A DNA stretch of 64,000 nucleotides from Pseudomonas sp. MYb327 (GCF_040438925.1 NZ_CP159258.1:4230001-4294000); one strand, 5' to 3'; shown: positions 27,795-36,800, counted from the first letter of the stretch. Notes: generated by a model from the sequence alone, not told the origin. A program made the numbers and translations.

Positions 27795-29174
27795 TTACCT
27801 AACGCCCGTACTCCGCAGGGCTGCAGGCGTGTAGTCCCCGGCTTTTGCCGCGATGTTGAATTCGAAGCTGCGCTTCTCTTCGTTCTTCATCCCCAGAGCA
27901 ATATAACGACCGGCAATCAGGTCATACAGTGCCTCGACGGTATAGGCCGGGACCTGGTGATCGTAGTAGAACTGCGCGTGCCCTTCAGCCACACGCCAGA
28001 GTTGGCCGCGACCGTCATAGTGATCGGCCAGTGCCACCTGCCAGGTGTCTTCGTCGATGTACATGTGGCGCTTGGCGTACACGTGCCGCTCGTTGGGCTT
28101 GACCGTGGCGACCACCTCCCAGACCCGGTGCAACTCATAGCGGGTCAGGTCCTGATTGATGTGCCCGGCCTTGATCACATCGGTGTACTTGAGGTCAGGC
28201 GAATCGAGTTTGTAGCTGTTGTACGGGATGTACATTTCCTTCTTGCCGATCAACTTCCAGTCGTAGCGATCCGGCGCACCGGAAAACATGTCGAAGTTAT
28301 CGGTGGTACGCAGCCCGTCAGACGAGGTGCCGACGCCGTCATAGGCCACTTGCGGTGCACGCCGCACACGGCGCTGGCCGGCGTTGTAGATCCAGGCCTT
28401 GCGCGGTTCCTGGACCTGATCCAGGGTTTCGTGCACCAGCAACACGTTACCCGCCAGCCGCGCCGGCGCCGTCACTTCCTGTTTGAAATAGCTGAGCACG
28501 TTGTCATCGCTCCCCGGTTTCAAATCCCCCAGCAGCGACGGCACGGCCACTTCGTCCTTGAAGCGGATGACGGTGAAATCGCCATTGGATTGAGGGGTTG
28601 CCTGGGTGATGGTGCGCCGCAGATTGCCGCCGTGGTAACGAGTGATGTGGTTCCAGATCACCTCGACTCCATTCTTCGGAATCGGGAACGCGTAGTAGCG
28701 GTTCCCGGTGAAGTTGGCCAGACCGTTACCGTCGTTGATGGGTGTCACGTTCAGCGCACTGCGCTTGGCCGACTCATAGATTTCCGCCGGCAGGGCCGCG
28801 GTGCGGTGGGTTGGATAGACCGGGATCTTGTAGGTCTCCGGGTAGCGCTTGAACATCGCCAGCTGTCCGTCGGAGAGCTTGTCCTTGTACTTGTCGACCG
28901 TCGCCGCCGTGATGATGAACAGCGGCTTTTCATTGGCGAACGGATCGGCCAGAAAGCCCTTGCTGTCCACCGCACCGGCGTTTTTTGGAATGCCGCCGGT
29001 CCACGGCGGAATAGAGCCATCGGCGTTGCCGGCCTTCTCACCGCCCAACGGCGTGAGGCTAGTGCCGAGCTTATTCGCCTCTTCCGCCGAAACCGCTGCC
29101 ATCACGTTCACAGCGAGCAGACTCAGGGCCAGGGCGGTGCCAAATTGCAGAATCATCTTGCGCATTGAATTCAT
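27795..29174 (-). CDS. DUF1329 periplasmic/outer-membrane-associated protein
   Basis: A 459-residue secreted protein. The signal peptide is about residues 1-26 (LALSLLAVNVMAA); the mature part starts with VSAEEANKLGTSLTPLGGEKAGNADGS-like family sequence (split here for length). The fold is thought to be LolA/LolB-like. DUF1329 proteins almost always sit beside DUF1302 partners and are linked to handling of hydrophobic substrates such as sterols or fatty acids; the function is unproven. AAGGATG precedes the start. The stop of the DUF1302 gene lies 14 bases upstream. Confidence 0.88.
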   Translation of the reverse strand: MNSMRKMILQFGTALALSLLAVNVMAAVSAEEANKLGTSLTPLGGEKAGNADGSIPPWTGGIPKNAGAVDSKGFLADPFANEKPLFIITAATVDKYKDKLSDGQLAMFKRYPETYKIPVYPTHRTAALPAEIYESAKRSALNVTPINDGNGLANFTGNRYYAFPIPKNGVEVIWNHITRYHGGNLRRTITQATPQSNGDFTVIRFKDEVAVPSLLGDLKPGSDDNVLSYFKQEVTAPARLAGNVLLVHETLDQVQEPRKAWIYNAGQRRVRRAPQVAYDGVGTSSDGLRTTDNFDMFSGAPDRYDWKLIGKKEMYIPYNSYKLDSPDLKYTDVIKAGHINQDLTRYELHRVWEVVATVKPNERHVYAKRHMYIDEDTWQVALADHYDGRGQLWRVAEGHAQFYYDHQVPAYTVEALYDLIAGRYIALGMKNEEKRSFEFNIAAKAGDYTPAALRSTGVR

Positions 29175-29188
29175 CCTTTTCAGCCAGA

Positions 29189-30982
29189 TCAGAAGTTCAC
29201 GCCAAAGCTCAGCGCCACGAAGTCGCGGTCTTCGAGCACGTTGTAGTCACCGCCGAAGAAATCGGTGTAACTGAGACTGGCGGTGTAAGTGTTGCGATAG
29301 TCCGCATCGACGCCGACGCTGACGGCCTTCGCGCCTTCGTTAAACAGCCCGTTAGGGCCGTAACCGGAGACGTCGTGGGACCACGACAGATTGGGCCGGA
29401 AGTTGATCCCGGCAATGACGTTGTTGTAATCGAGGATCGCGCGCGCGCGATAACCCCATGAAGTCGAGGTCACGAAACCGTCGGTATCGCCACCGAAACC
29501 ATACTGGCCATACACCGAGTCGCGGCCGTAACGCAGCTTGCTGCGAGACTCCAGGCCACCGACGCGAACCACCGCCGCTTCGCCCACCAGTGTCAGGCGA
29601 TCGGCGCCCGCAACCTGATCGATGAAGTGCGTCAGGGTGCTCTGGATCTGCGTCACTTCCTTGCGCCGATAGCCTTTGTTGTCTGCGCCGGGCGACGTCG
29701 CAATAGGCGATGCCGCGCCACCGGCTATCGGGTTGAGCATCGCCAGCGTCAGGTCGTTGGTGTTGACCTGCACCGGTGCGTTGGGGCGGTAGCTGATCTC
29801 GCCGGTCCACGCGGTGCCGGTGGGCAGCGTGGTGGAGAAACTGGCGCCGTAGAGGCGAATGTCTTCCGGGTATTCGAGGTAATACTGACCACGCCCGAGC
29901 ATCACACTTTGCGCCAGACCGGAACCACTACCCGGTGCAATGCGGTTGGCCGTGGCGACGATTCCCGGAATGCTCGCCAGCGTACTGAGCCCGGCAGTAG
30001 TCGTGCCGACCGTCGGTGTGCGGCTGTGGTAATTCATGAAATACAAGCCGTACTCGGTATCGTCACCCAGCCAACGCAGCGCCGTCCCCCACTGGCCCGA
30101 ATCGCGGGCATCGCGGTCGCTGCCACGGGGAACGACCACGCCTTCACTAGTGACCTCAAAACCCTGGCCGAACGCAGCGGCAATCGGTTGCAACGGTGCA
30201 ATGGCTGGACTGGCGACGGTGTAACCCTTGTTGCAACCGTCCGCCACCACGTCGACACCGAAGAAGGTACCGCAGTTGTCGACGACGGTCTGATCCCACT
30301 CCAACTGATAGAAGCCTTCCACGGTCAACTTGTCGGTCAACCCTTGGGAGGCGAACAACATGTTCACCGGAATCAGGCCTTCCTTGATCTCGGCACCGGG
30401 ACGGCGGAACGCGGAAACGTCGACCGGGTTGATGCTGTTGATCGAGTTACCGATAAAGGTACTTTCACCCCAGCTCACGACCTGTTTACCGACGCGAGCG
30501 GTGCCTGGCAGATCGGCGATGGAGTAATTGTGATAGAGGAACGCATCGAGGATTTGCCCACCGGACGATTTAGAGCCCTCTTTGCGATTGTGATCGCTGA
30601 TCGGCTTGAACGGCCGGTCTTCGTCCTTCAATTCGAAGTCGTACCAATATTTGCCACGGACAAACACACCGGTGTCGCCGTACTTCAGTTCGAGATCGTG
30701 AATGCCTTTGAAGATCTTGGAGAAGGTTTCGCCTTTCTTGAAATTCAGGCGCCCGTCATCACCGGTCGACGCCTGCCCGCTACCGCCGTTGACGGTGCCT
30801 ACCAGTGCGTCATCGGCATCGCGCATGCCCCAACTTGCGCCCACTGAAAGCGATGAATCGAACGTCCCCTCGATCTCGCCAATGTTGAATGAAACAGCCT
30901 GCGCCTGGGCACAGCAACCCAAGGCAACCGCAGCGGCCAGCGCCTGCGGTGTGAAGATGGCGCGCATTGTTGTTTTTGTCAT
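29189..30982 (-). CDS. DUF1302 outer-membrane beta-barrel-like protein
   Basis: A 597-residue exported protein. The signal peptide is about residues 1-27 (MTKTTMRAIFTPQALAAAVA, ending AQA). The body is rich in aromatic beta-strands and ends in the outer-membrane-type Phe (FGVNF). It is the partner of DUF1329, starting the operon. I chose the ATG giving MTKTTMRA with GGGGAAG before it. The frame is open about 400 bases further upstream, but that part lacks family sequence and would remove the signal peptide from the N-terminus. A likely channel or export partner for lipophilic compounds. Confidence 0.88.
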   Translation of the reverse strand: MTKTTMRAIFTPQALAAAVALGCCAQAQAVSFNIGEIEGTFDSSLSVGASWGMRDADDALVGTVNGGSGQASTGDDGRLNFKKGETFSKIFKGIHDLELKYGDTGVFVRGKYWYDFELKDEDRPFKPISDHNRKEGSKSSGGQILDAFLYHNYSIADLPGTARVGKQVVSWGESTFIGNSINSINPVDVSAFRRPGAEIKEGLIPVNMLFASQGLTDKLTVEGFYQLEWDQTVVDNCGTFFGVDVVADGCNKGYTVASPAIAPLQPIAAAFGQGFEVTSEGVVVPRGSDRDARDSGQWGTALRWLGDDTEYGLYFMNYHSRTPTVGTTTAGLSTLASIPGIVATANRIAPGSGSGLAQSVMLGRGQYYLEYPEDIRLYGASFSTTLPTGTAWTGEISYRPNAPVQVNTNDLTLAMLNPIAGGAASPIATSPGADNKGYRRKEVTQIQSTLTHFIDQVAGADRLTLVGEAAVVRVGGLESRSKLRYGRDSVYGQYGFGGDTDGFVTSTSWGYRARAILDYNNVIAGINFRPNLSWSHDVSGYGPNGLFNEGAKAVSVGVDADYRNTYTASLSYTDFFGGDYNVLEDRDFVALSFGVNF

Positions 30983-31309
30983 GCGTCTTCCCCGGTGAGT
31001 GACAGAAGGCCTCACCCTACTGCCGCCTACCGGGGGTGATAAGCGCACCAAGGAGGTATTCGTGGTGTACCTCTTTAGAATTACTGGGCGTATGGAACGA
31101 GGGTTTGCGCGAGGCATGCATGGGCTGGATTGGGCGCCATCAGCGATGCGCATGTTGCGCGTGTTTGAATTCGGGAACTGTTGCGCAGGCTGTAACACTG
31201 CATGTCGCGAATGAATGTTTTTCCTTGGCCAGCAACCACTTATCCTTACCTGGCTTTCACAGAAAACAGCTTGAAAGCACGAAGCAACGGCCCGTGATTC
31301 TCCGAGCCG

Positions 31310-31430
31310 CTCGCGACAGATTTCAGATGAGATTGAAGGCTTCGACTCATCGCCCCGTGTACACCGACGTTGATTTGTAGCTCCTGGATCCAACGTCTAC
31401 TTGGCCGCTGCGTTTGCAGCGGCCTTTTTT
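31310..31430 (+). ncRNA. Candidate small RNA ending in a strong terminator
   Basis: An orphan Rho-independent terminator is not preceded by any plausible gene on its strand. Just upstream is a second stem-loop, GATGAG-ATT-GAAG-G-CTTC-GA-CTCATC at 31327-31352. A weak TTGAAA element near 31274 could be a -35 box. The 5' end is a guess. I cannot assign it to a named Pseudomonas sRNA by eye. Confidence 0.4.
31403..31430 (+). terminator. Orphan Rho-independent terminator
   Basis: A perfect 9-bp stem (GGCCGCTGC with GCAGCGGCC, 4-base loop) is followed by TTTTTT. No coding region on the plus strand ends upstream of it. Confidence 0.88.
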
Positions 31431-31654
31431 ATGGGCGGATTTTTCCTTTTTTTAGAGTCGTCGTTTATTGCAGGTTTTTCTCAATAGCGGGAAAATTCCT
31501 ACAGTTAATAATCAACAACCTTTCTACATACGAAAACACAACCAGCTTACATATCGACCGGAAAACACTTACACCTTTCTCGGACACAACTGAGAACTTC
31601 TTAACGTAATCTTATTTCGGCACAACCGATTAACTACGTTCATGGAAGATCACA

Positions 31655-33634
31655 ATGTCAGAAAAACAAGGTCCCCCGCACCACTTACCGGCGACGGATA
31701 TTCGCGGAGAAAAAGGATACATTGAATTAGATACGACCTATATTGGAAAACAACCGACTCCGGGAAAGAATCCAAAAGGTGGTGGATTTAGCGTACCGCC
31801 GACGCGAGCAGGCGGAATGGGTTCGGGCATTACAAACAACGAAGGGCTCAGACGCCAAACCAGAGACAACATCAAGGCGGCCGAGGCACTTATAAAAAAT
31901 GAGTACGCTGCAAAATCTCAAGAGCTTCCAAACTTAACCGAGGTCGATATCGCTAATATGCGGGCGCAATTTTCTGTGCCAGCTTCTACACCGTCACAGG
32001 CTTATCAACACGAACTAAATATTAGAAACCTGGTAATTCAGCATAAAACCGCTGAACTGCACGCCCAAACACTTCTCGCCAATACTTTCTATGGGCATAG
32101 TCCACTCAATGCAACGATTGGTGATTACCTGGCCAGAGCTCAAGCTCTCGATAAAACTGTCACCCCACGAGGGCCTGCTTATTCAACATGGGTTACCTCC
32201 TATAAAGCTGCCTACTCTGCACAACTACTGACCGCGCAAATTCAGCTTCTAAATAATCAACAAGTACACGTACAACAGCTTTTCTCCGCTGCGCAAGCAC
32301 AAGAACAAAGGGCTGCCGCTGAACACGCACGAATGGCAGCGGAGCAGGCTCGTCTTGAAGCCGAGGCCGAAGTACAGCGTCAAGCCGAGCAATTGCGCCT
32401 CGAAAATCAACGACAAGCGGAGGAAGGCGAAGCTCTTCGCAAAGCGATGGAGGCCGCTCAAGGCGCTCGCCCGTTTTCCGTATCGGGAGCGGCGGCGGCA
32501 AGCGGTCCGGTGTTCACCGTTGCAGCGGGAACTCTGGCATTCGATGCAGCTACCTCCCTCGCGATCAAGACTGCGTTGCGTTCGGCAACCGCCACTGCAA
32601 TCACAGCTTTGGCAGCAGCCGTCGGTACAGCATCAGGAGCCGTAATAGTTGTTGGAGTCGCAACGCTGGTTTACTACGCGCTCCAGCGAAACAAAGAACC
32701 GTACACGCTCAGCGTACCGCTCTCGGGTTTCACAACATACGACGCAGATGAACTGCATGCCATCGCTGAGGCCAATGGGGAAATCGAACTCCCGGTAGTG
32801 CTGGGTTCAAAAACTACGGAAAGCACTACAGAGTTCGTTGTTGCCACTGCAAATAACGCTGCGGTGCCTGGAAAAGTTCCAGTGCGTATTGCCACCTACG
32901 ATCCTCTTCTAAATCACTACAGCGCCCATCATCCCGGCACGCCGGGAATAGGCATGACGTGGACGCCCATTGTAAGGCTTGGAAATTCATCAACGGCCCT
33001 ACCGGTACACGAGCAAAATGTCGTCAGCTACGACGGCGCGATCCTCACAGCCCTCGAAGGACGGATAGATACATCCCCAGCACTGGATGTGTACAGCTTT
33101 GGTGGATTCATTTATGTGTTCCCTATTGAGTCGGGTATTCCGCCTCAATATGTGGTGTTAAGCACTCCTTATGATGGGGCCACTACAATAGGGAAATTCA
33201 GTGGGCGCAAATTCAATCCAGAACGATCAGGTGGGCCGATACTTGAGCTGGACTGGCGCACAGCAACAGTCACTCGGGAAGGAGTCGACCTAGTAAGGCT
33301 GCATACTGCTCGACTCGATCAGTCTGACGCCAACGACATTATGATCAAGCGCCTTGAAAATATACTGAAAGGTGAATTGGCCCTAACTGATACGGATCGA
33401 CGTTATTACACTCATGAAATCCGGGAACTGGAAAGATTCAGACTCATGGGACTGAGTGATGTTTTTATGCCAGAAGAAGGTTCGCAGGAATGGAACAACG
33501 CTCATACCGCCACACTGGAAGACTTCAAGCTTGGGGCCAGTGAGTCTTTGCTGTACTCCGCAGACGCACTCGAAGCTGGAAATAAACAAATTGAAAGAAT
33601 CTACGAAAATCTTCTTAAAGGAGGCTTCCAGTGA
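31655..33634 (+). CDS. S-type pyocin-like bacteriocin
   Basis: A 659-residue multidomain bacteriocin. A Gly/Pro-rich N-terminus (about 1-65, like receptor-binding or translocation leaders) is followed by a helical part with a charged coiled coil at about 208-270 (AEQARLEAEAEVQRQAEQL). Then come Ala-rich hydrophobic segments (about 275-345), a pyocin-S translocation-type domain (about 350-500), and a C-terminal killing module. The module carries LTDTDRRYYTHEIRELERF and WNNAHTATLEDFKL. I believe this module occurs in pyocin S3-like nucleases, but I see no HNH zinc motif. There is no signal peptide. The immunity gene overlaps its stop. Confidence 0.85.
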   Translation: MSEKQGPPHHLPATDIRGEKGYIELDTTYIGKQPTPGKNPKGGGFSVPPTRAGGMGSGITNNEGLRRQTRDNIKAAEALIKNEYAAKSQELPNLTEVDIANMRAQFSVPASTPSQAYQHELNIRNLVIQHKTAELHAQTLLANTFYGHSPLNATIGDYLARAQALDKTVTPRGPAYSTWVTSYKAAYSAQLLTAQIQLLNNQQVHVQQLFSAAQAQEQRAAAEHARMAAEQARLEAEAEVQRQAEQLRLENQRQAEEGEALRKAMEAAQGARPFSVSGAAAASGPVFTVAAGTLAFDAATSLAIKTALRSATATAITALAAAVGTASGAVIVVGVATLVYYALQRNKEPYTLSVPLSGFTTYDADELHAIAEANGEIELPVVLGSKTTESTTEFVVATANNAAVPGKVPVRIATYDPLLNHYSAHHPGTPGIGMTWTPIVRLGNSSTALPVHEQNVVSYDGAILTALEGRIDTSPALDVYSFGGFIYVFPIESGIPPQYVVLSTPYDGATTIGKFSGRKFNPERSGGPILELDWRTATVTREGVDLVRLHTARLDQSDANDIMIKRLENILKGELALTDTDRRYYTHEIRELERFRLMGLSDVFMPEEGSQEWNNAHTATLEDFKLGASESLLYSADALEAGNKQIERIYENLLKGGFQ

Positions 33635-33891
33635 ACACTATTGAGCAAATCGTAAAAAACGAACCCGTTGCGGATATCGTGACAGCGTTCGGCGTAGGTC
33701 TCGGATACCCATCACTGGACAGAATGTTCAGTCAGTACCGCTTTGAAGTCATTGCAAATGGAGAGCTTCTGCGAGTCTATGCCCAACTTTTCCAAGAAGG
33801 AGTACTTGCGCACGGTGAAGGCCCAGTAGCAGTGAAAGGCCCTAACTGGAAAGCACCTCGGTTCGTCGCAGAAAAACGCTACGTCGAGTAA
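33631..33891 (+). CDS. Cognate bacteriocin immunity protein
   Basis: An 86-residue protein beginning with GTG that overlaps the bacteriocin stop (GTGA). AAAGGAGG lies just before it, inside the toxin's last codons, so translation is strong and coupled. The ending KGPNWKAPRFVAEKRYVE is basic. The remainder is compact, with N-terminal helix NTIEQIVKNEPVADIVTAF. Position, size and overlap are classic for pyocin immunity. I do not recognise the family by sequence alone. Confidence 0.85.
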   Translation: MNTIEQIVKNEPVADIVTAFGVGLGYPSLDRMFSQYRFEVIANGELLRVYAQLFQEGVLAHGEGPVAVKGPNWKAPRFVAEKRYVE

Positions 33892-33930
33892 AAAATAACA
33901 CCCCAAGCCCTACCCACCGGCTTGGGGTGT
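33892..33930 (-). terminator. Terminator between immunity and SDR genes
   Basis: A perfect 12-bp stem (ACACCCCAAGCC with GGCTTGGGGTGT, 9-base loop) is followed on the minus strand by TTATTTTTT. It therefore ends the SDR transcript and probably also stops the convergent immunity transcript. Confidence 0.85.
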
Positions 33931-33941
33931 CGAAGACTTTC

Positions 33942-34853
33942 TTACAACGAATACTTCTGCAAATTCCCCATCATTTCCTTCAGCGCTTCAATATTGTCCT
34001 TCGGATGCGCCGCTCCTTCGAAATCACAAATTTGCTGCCAGTGCGCCGCCACGTCTTCCGGGGAGAAACCGATCCGTGGGTCGAACCCGGCGCCGAGGCT
34101 GCGTTCCCAGCGCACTTTGCCCATCCAGCCGCCGCCGACTTCGAACAGCCCGGAGGTTTCCTGACAGTTTTCGCTGGCCAGGTACACCACCAGCGGACTG
34201 ACCAGTTCCGGTTTGAGTTGTTCGAACACTTGTGGCGGGATCAGGCCTTCGGTCATGCGGGTGCCGCCGGTGGGGGCGATGGCGTTGACCAGGATGTTGT
34301 TCTTGCGGCCTTCGATGGCCAGGGTGCGGGTCAGGCCGTAGAGGCCGAGTTTGGCCATGCCGTAGTTGGACTGGCCGAAGTTGCCGTAGATGCCTGAAGT
34401 GGACGCGGTGAAGATCACCCGGCCGTAGTTTTGCTCGCGCATGTGCGGCCAGGCGGCGCGGGTGACTTTGTAGGCGCCTTCGACGTGGACGCGGTAAACC
34501 AGGTCCCAGTCGCCGTCCTCCATTTTGTGGAAGGTTTTGTCGCGCAGGATACCGGCGTTGTTGACCACCACATCGACACGGCCAAAGACGTCGAGGGCGT
34601 GTTGAACGAGTTTGTCACCGTCGGTGACCGAGTCGTGGTTGGCCACGGCAGTGCCGCCGGCTTCACGAATTTCCGCGACCACGCGGTCTGCTGCCGAGGC
34701 GTTGGCACCTTCGCCCTGGGCCGAGCCGCCGAGGTCGTTGACCAATACTTTGGCGCCCTGCTTGGCGAACAACAGTGCATGCGCCCGTCCCAGACCGCCA
34801 CCTGCACCGGTGATGATCACGACTTTATCTTCGAAGCGCACAGACTCATTCAT
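33942..34853 (-). CDS. Short-chain dehydrogenase (peroxisomal MFE-2/hydroxyacyl-CoA type)
   Basis: A 303-residue NAD(P)-dependent oxidoreductase. The cofactor motif is TGAGGGLGRAHA (about 15-26). NNAG is followed by the catalytic Tyr-Lys of SNYGMAK. The stretches GGSAQGEG and GRVIFTASTSGIYGNFGQ resemble (3R)-hydroxyacyl-CoA dehydrogenases of multifunctional enzyme 2. The longer C-terminus (about 230-303) also fits that group. It lies downstream of the hydrolase and aldolase genes on the same strand but is separated from them by a REP region. The start has GGAG 8 bases upstream. The substrate is probably an acyl-CoA. Confidence 0.9.
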   Translation of the reverse strand: MNESVRFEDKVVIITGAGGGLGRAHALLFAKQGAKVLVNDLGGSAQGEGANASAADRVVAEIREAGGTAVANHDSVTDGDKLVQHALDVFGRVDVVVNNAGILRDKTFHKMEDGDWDLVYRVHVEGAYKVTRAAWPHMREQNYGRVIFTASTSGIYGNFGQSNYGMAKLGLYGLTRTLAIEGRKNNILVNAIAPTGGTRMTEGLIPPQVFEQLKPELVSPLVVYLASENCQETSGLFEVGGGWMGKVRWERSLGAGFDPRIGFSPEDVAAHWQQICDFEGAAHPKDNIEALKEMMGNLQKYSL

Positions 34854-34990
34854 GGGGAACTCCAGCAGGCCAGGGACATTGCCTTGGAGTTTCAGGCACG
34901 GGGCCGCGGGTCACAATGAACAGAGGGGTGGCTGAATGGTGCGCGATAAGGCTGGGGGATGATGAGTGCCCTGAACACAGCGACGACGTT

Positions 34991-35091
34991 GTGGCGAGGG
35001 AGCTTGCTCCCGCTCGGCTGCGCAGCAGTCGCCCATCCCGGATAAAACAACGTCCGCTCCGCGGCCCAGCGGGAGCCAGCTCCCTCGCCAC
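34991..35091. repeat. REP doublet
   Basis: GTGGCGAGGGAGCTTGCTCC at the left faces GGGAGCCAGCTCCCTCGCCAC at the right (outer arms complementary), enclosing GC-rich hairpins such as CGGCTGCGCAGCAG. It belongs to the same family as 9909-9942. Confidence 0.8.
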
Positions 35092-35115
35092 GGGTGTTTC
35101 AGCGCTCAGCAGAAA

Positions 35116-36018
35116 TCAGGAACAAGCCACCTTGAGCGAAGGTGAAATCTGCTGCTCGCGAAATTCCAGGTAATGCTTGAGCACCTGACACGGCGCCTCG
35201 ATCTGCGGGTAATGACCGATACCGTTCAGCAGCACGGTATCCGGGTTGGGAATCAGCTCTCGATAGCGCAAAACCATGTGCGCACCGGAGATCGGATCGA
35301 CCTCGCCATCGATCACCCGCAAAGGCACTTCACCACGCTGCATCGCGTTGACCCAACGCTCGCGCTGTACGCGGCGTTCGGGAATGTAAGTGATCAACTT
35401 GTGCATGATACGTGGCCCGTGATTGCTTTCGATCAGGCTCCAGAAATCATCCATTTCGCTTTCGGTGGGAAGGGTTCTCGGGCCGAAGATCTGATTGAAA
35501 CTCTTCACCAGGCCATCACGACTGAAAGCGCGGCCAATCATCCAGCCCAATGGGCTGAGCAGGAGCTTTTGGATCAGCACTGGATGGTGGGTTTCAGGGA
35601 ACAACCCACCATTGAGGAATACACAACTGGCGACCTGAACACTGGATTCGTAATGCCGGGCCAGCAGTTCCTGGGCCACGCTGTCGCCGTAGTCGTGGGC
35701 CAGCAGGTGTACCGGCTGTGTGACATTCAAGTGATCCAGCAACGCCTGCTGCAGATCGGCTTGTTCCAGCAAGCTGTATTCGTGGTTCACCGGTTTGGCC
35801 GAGTCGCCGAATCCCAGCATGTCGCAGGCAATTACCCGATAGCGCTGGGCCAGCGGCTGCCACAGGTAATGCCAGTCCCAACTGGCGCTCGGAAAGCCAT
35901 GAATGAGCAGTAGCGGCTCACCCTGCCCCGCCGTCCAGAAACGGATGGCCTGACCACGAAAGTCGAACGTCTGGCTGCGTTTGCGCCAGATGCACAGAGG
36001 GATCTCGGCGAGTGCCAT
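35116..36018 (-). CDS. Alpha/beta hydrolase (epoxide hydrolase/haloalkane dehalogenase-like)
   Basis: A 300-residue alpha/beta-fold hydrolase. HGFPSASWDW (oxyanion HGxP motif) is followed by the nucleophile elbow AHDYGDSVA, where Asp, not Ser, is the nucleophile. The acid site is DGEVDPIS and the His is in GIGHYPQIE. An Asp nucleophile points to epoxide hydrolase or dehalogenase chemistry rather than an esterase. The HDYGD motif is also that of the MEST group. The start codon shares one base with the aldolase stop (TGATG), so the two are co-translated. Confidence 0.88.
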   Translation of the reverse strand: MALAEIPLCIWRKRSQTFDFRGQAIRFWTAGQGEPLLLIHGFPSASWDWHYLWQPLAQRYRVIACDMLGFGDSAKPVNHEYSLLEQADLQQALLDHLNVTQPVHLLAHDYGDSVAQELLARHYESSVQVASCVFLNGGLFPETHHPVLIQKLLLSPLGWMIGRAFSRDGLVKSFNQIFGPRTLPTESEMDDFWSLIESNHGPRIMHKLITYIPERRVQRERWVNAMQRGEVPLRVIDGEVDPISGAHMVLRYRELIPNPDTVLLNGIGHYPQIEAPCQVLKHYLEFREQQISPSLKVACS

Positions 36019-36800
36019 CAGAGTTTATAACCCGGGTCTTGTTTATCGAGTTTGCGCAGCAGCGCCGGCCAGGCCAGCGCTCCGCCCATGCCTTGAGCAC
36101 TTTTGGTAACACCGGCGATCATCGCCTTGGCACCCGCCAGAATCTGCGGTTCGATGGCGATCAACTCGGCACCACCGGTCTGCGCCATGACCTGAATGTC
36201 GCAGGCGCGCTGGAAGGTGAACATCATCAGGAACGTGTCGGCGATGGTGCTGCCGCAAGTCAGCAAGCCATGGTTGTGCAGCATCAGAAAATTGTTTTCA
36301 CCGAGGTCGGCTTGCAGACGCGCCTTTTCTTCGTGGTTCAACGCGACGCCTTCATAGGCGTGATACGCCAGGCTGGGCAGGACAAACAACGACTGCTGGC
36401 TGATCGGCAAAATGCCTTGTTTCTGCGCCGACACCGCCACCCCGGACGCCGTGTGGGTGTGCAACACGCAGACGACGTCGTGTCGAACCTCATGCACCGC
36501 GCTGTGGATGGTGTACCCCGCCGGGTTGATCTCATAAGGGCTGTCCATCAGCTTGTTACCGGCCTGATCGACTTTGACCAGGCTCGATGCAGTGATTTCG
36601 TGAAACATCAGCCCGAACGGGTTGATCAGGAAGTCTTCGGTGCCCGGTACCTTGGCTGAAATGTGGGTAAAAATCAGATCGTCCCAGCCATGCTGGGCGA
36701 CCAGGCGGTAACAGGCGGCGAGGTCGACACGGGTCTGCCACTCGGCAGCGCTGACCAGGTCTTTGACACTCTGTGGAGATTGAATGGGGGCTACGCTCAC
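36018..36800 (-). CDS. Class II aldolase/adducin-family protein
   Basis: A 260-residue zinc-dependent class II aldolase-type protein. The metal ligands are HTHTASG and HNHGLL; a phosphate/substrate loop is seen at FTHISAKVPG. The start is most likely the GTG giving MSVAPIQSPQ, since the upstream ATG adds 15 residues without family character; neither has a strong ribosome site. It forms a coupled pair with the hydrolase downstream. In bacteria these proteins range from sugar-phosphate aldolases to decarboxylases, so the substrate is open. Confidence 0.88.
   Translation of the reverse strand: MSVAPIQSPQSVKDLVSAAEWQTRVDLAACYRLVAQHGWDDLIFTHISAKVPGTEDFLINPFGLMFHEITASSLVKVDQAGNKLMDSPYEINPAGYTIHSAVHEVRHDVVCVLHTHTASGVAVSAQKQGILPISQQSLFVLPSLAYHAYEGVALNHEEKARLQADLGENNFLMLHNHGLLTCGSTIADTFLMMFTFQRACDIQVMAQTGGAELIAIEPQILAGAKAMIAGVTKSAQGMGGALAWPALLRKLDKQDPGYKL

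Larger units (their letters stand above)
30983..31654. other. Intergenic region between DUF1302 and pyocin genes
   Basis: There is no convincing protein gene in 672 bases. The left third holds the DUF1302 promoter region; open frames here have no family character. The centre (about 31310-31430) looks like a small RNA with its own terminator. The right part (31431-31654) is AT-rich leader DNA of the bacteriocin gene; I found no complete LexA box or tandem PrtN-type P-box in it. Confidence 0.6.

Noticed and set aside
30983..31393. Upstream extension of the DUF1302 gene by 137 codons
   Set aside because: The extension has no hydrophobic leader or family match and would bury the clear signal peptide inside the protein.
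31310..31430. Assignment of the candidate sRNA to RsmX/Y/Z or RgsA
   Set aside because: The repeated exposed GGA motifs expected of Rsm RNAs are not evident, and I cannot recall the RgsA sequence well enough to claim it.
31431..31654. P-box or LexA box for the bacteriocin
   Set aside because: One ATTG-CAG-GT word fits a single PrtN half-unit, but the tandem copies expected of a P-box are absent. No CTG-N10-CAG LexA site is present.
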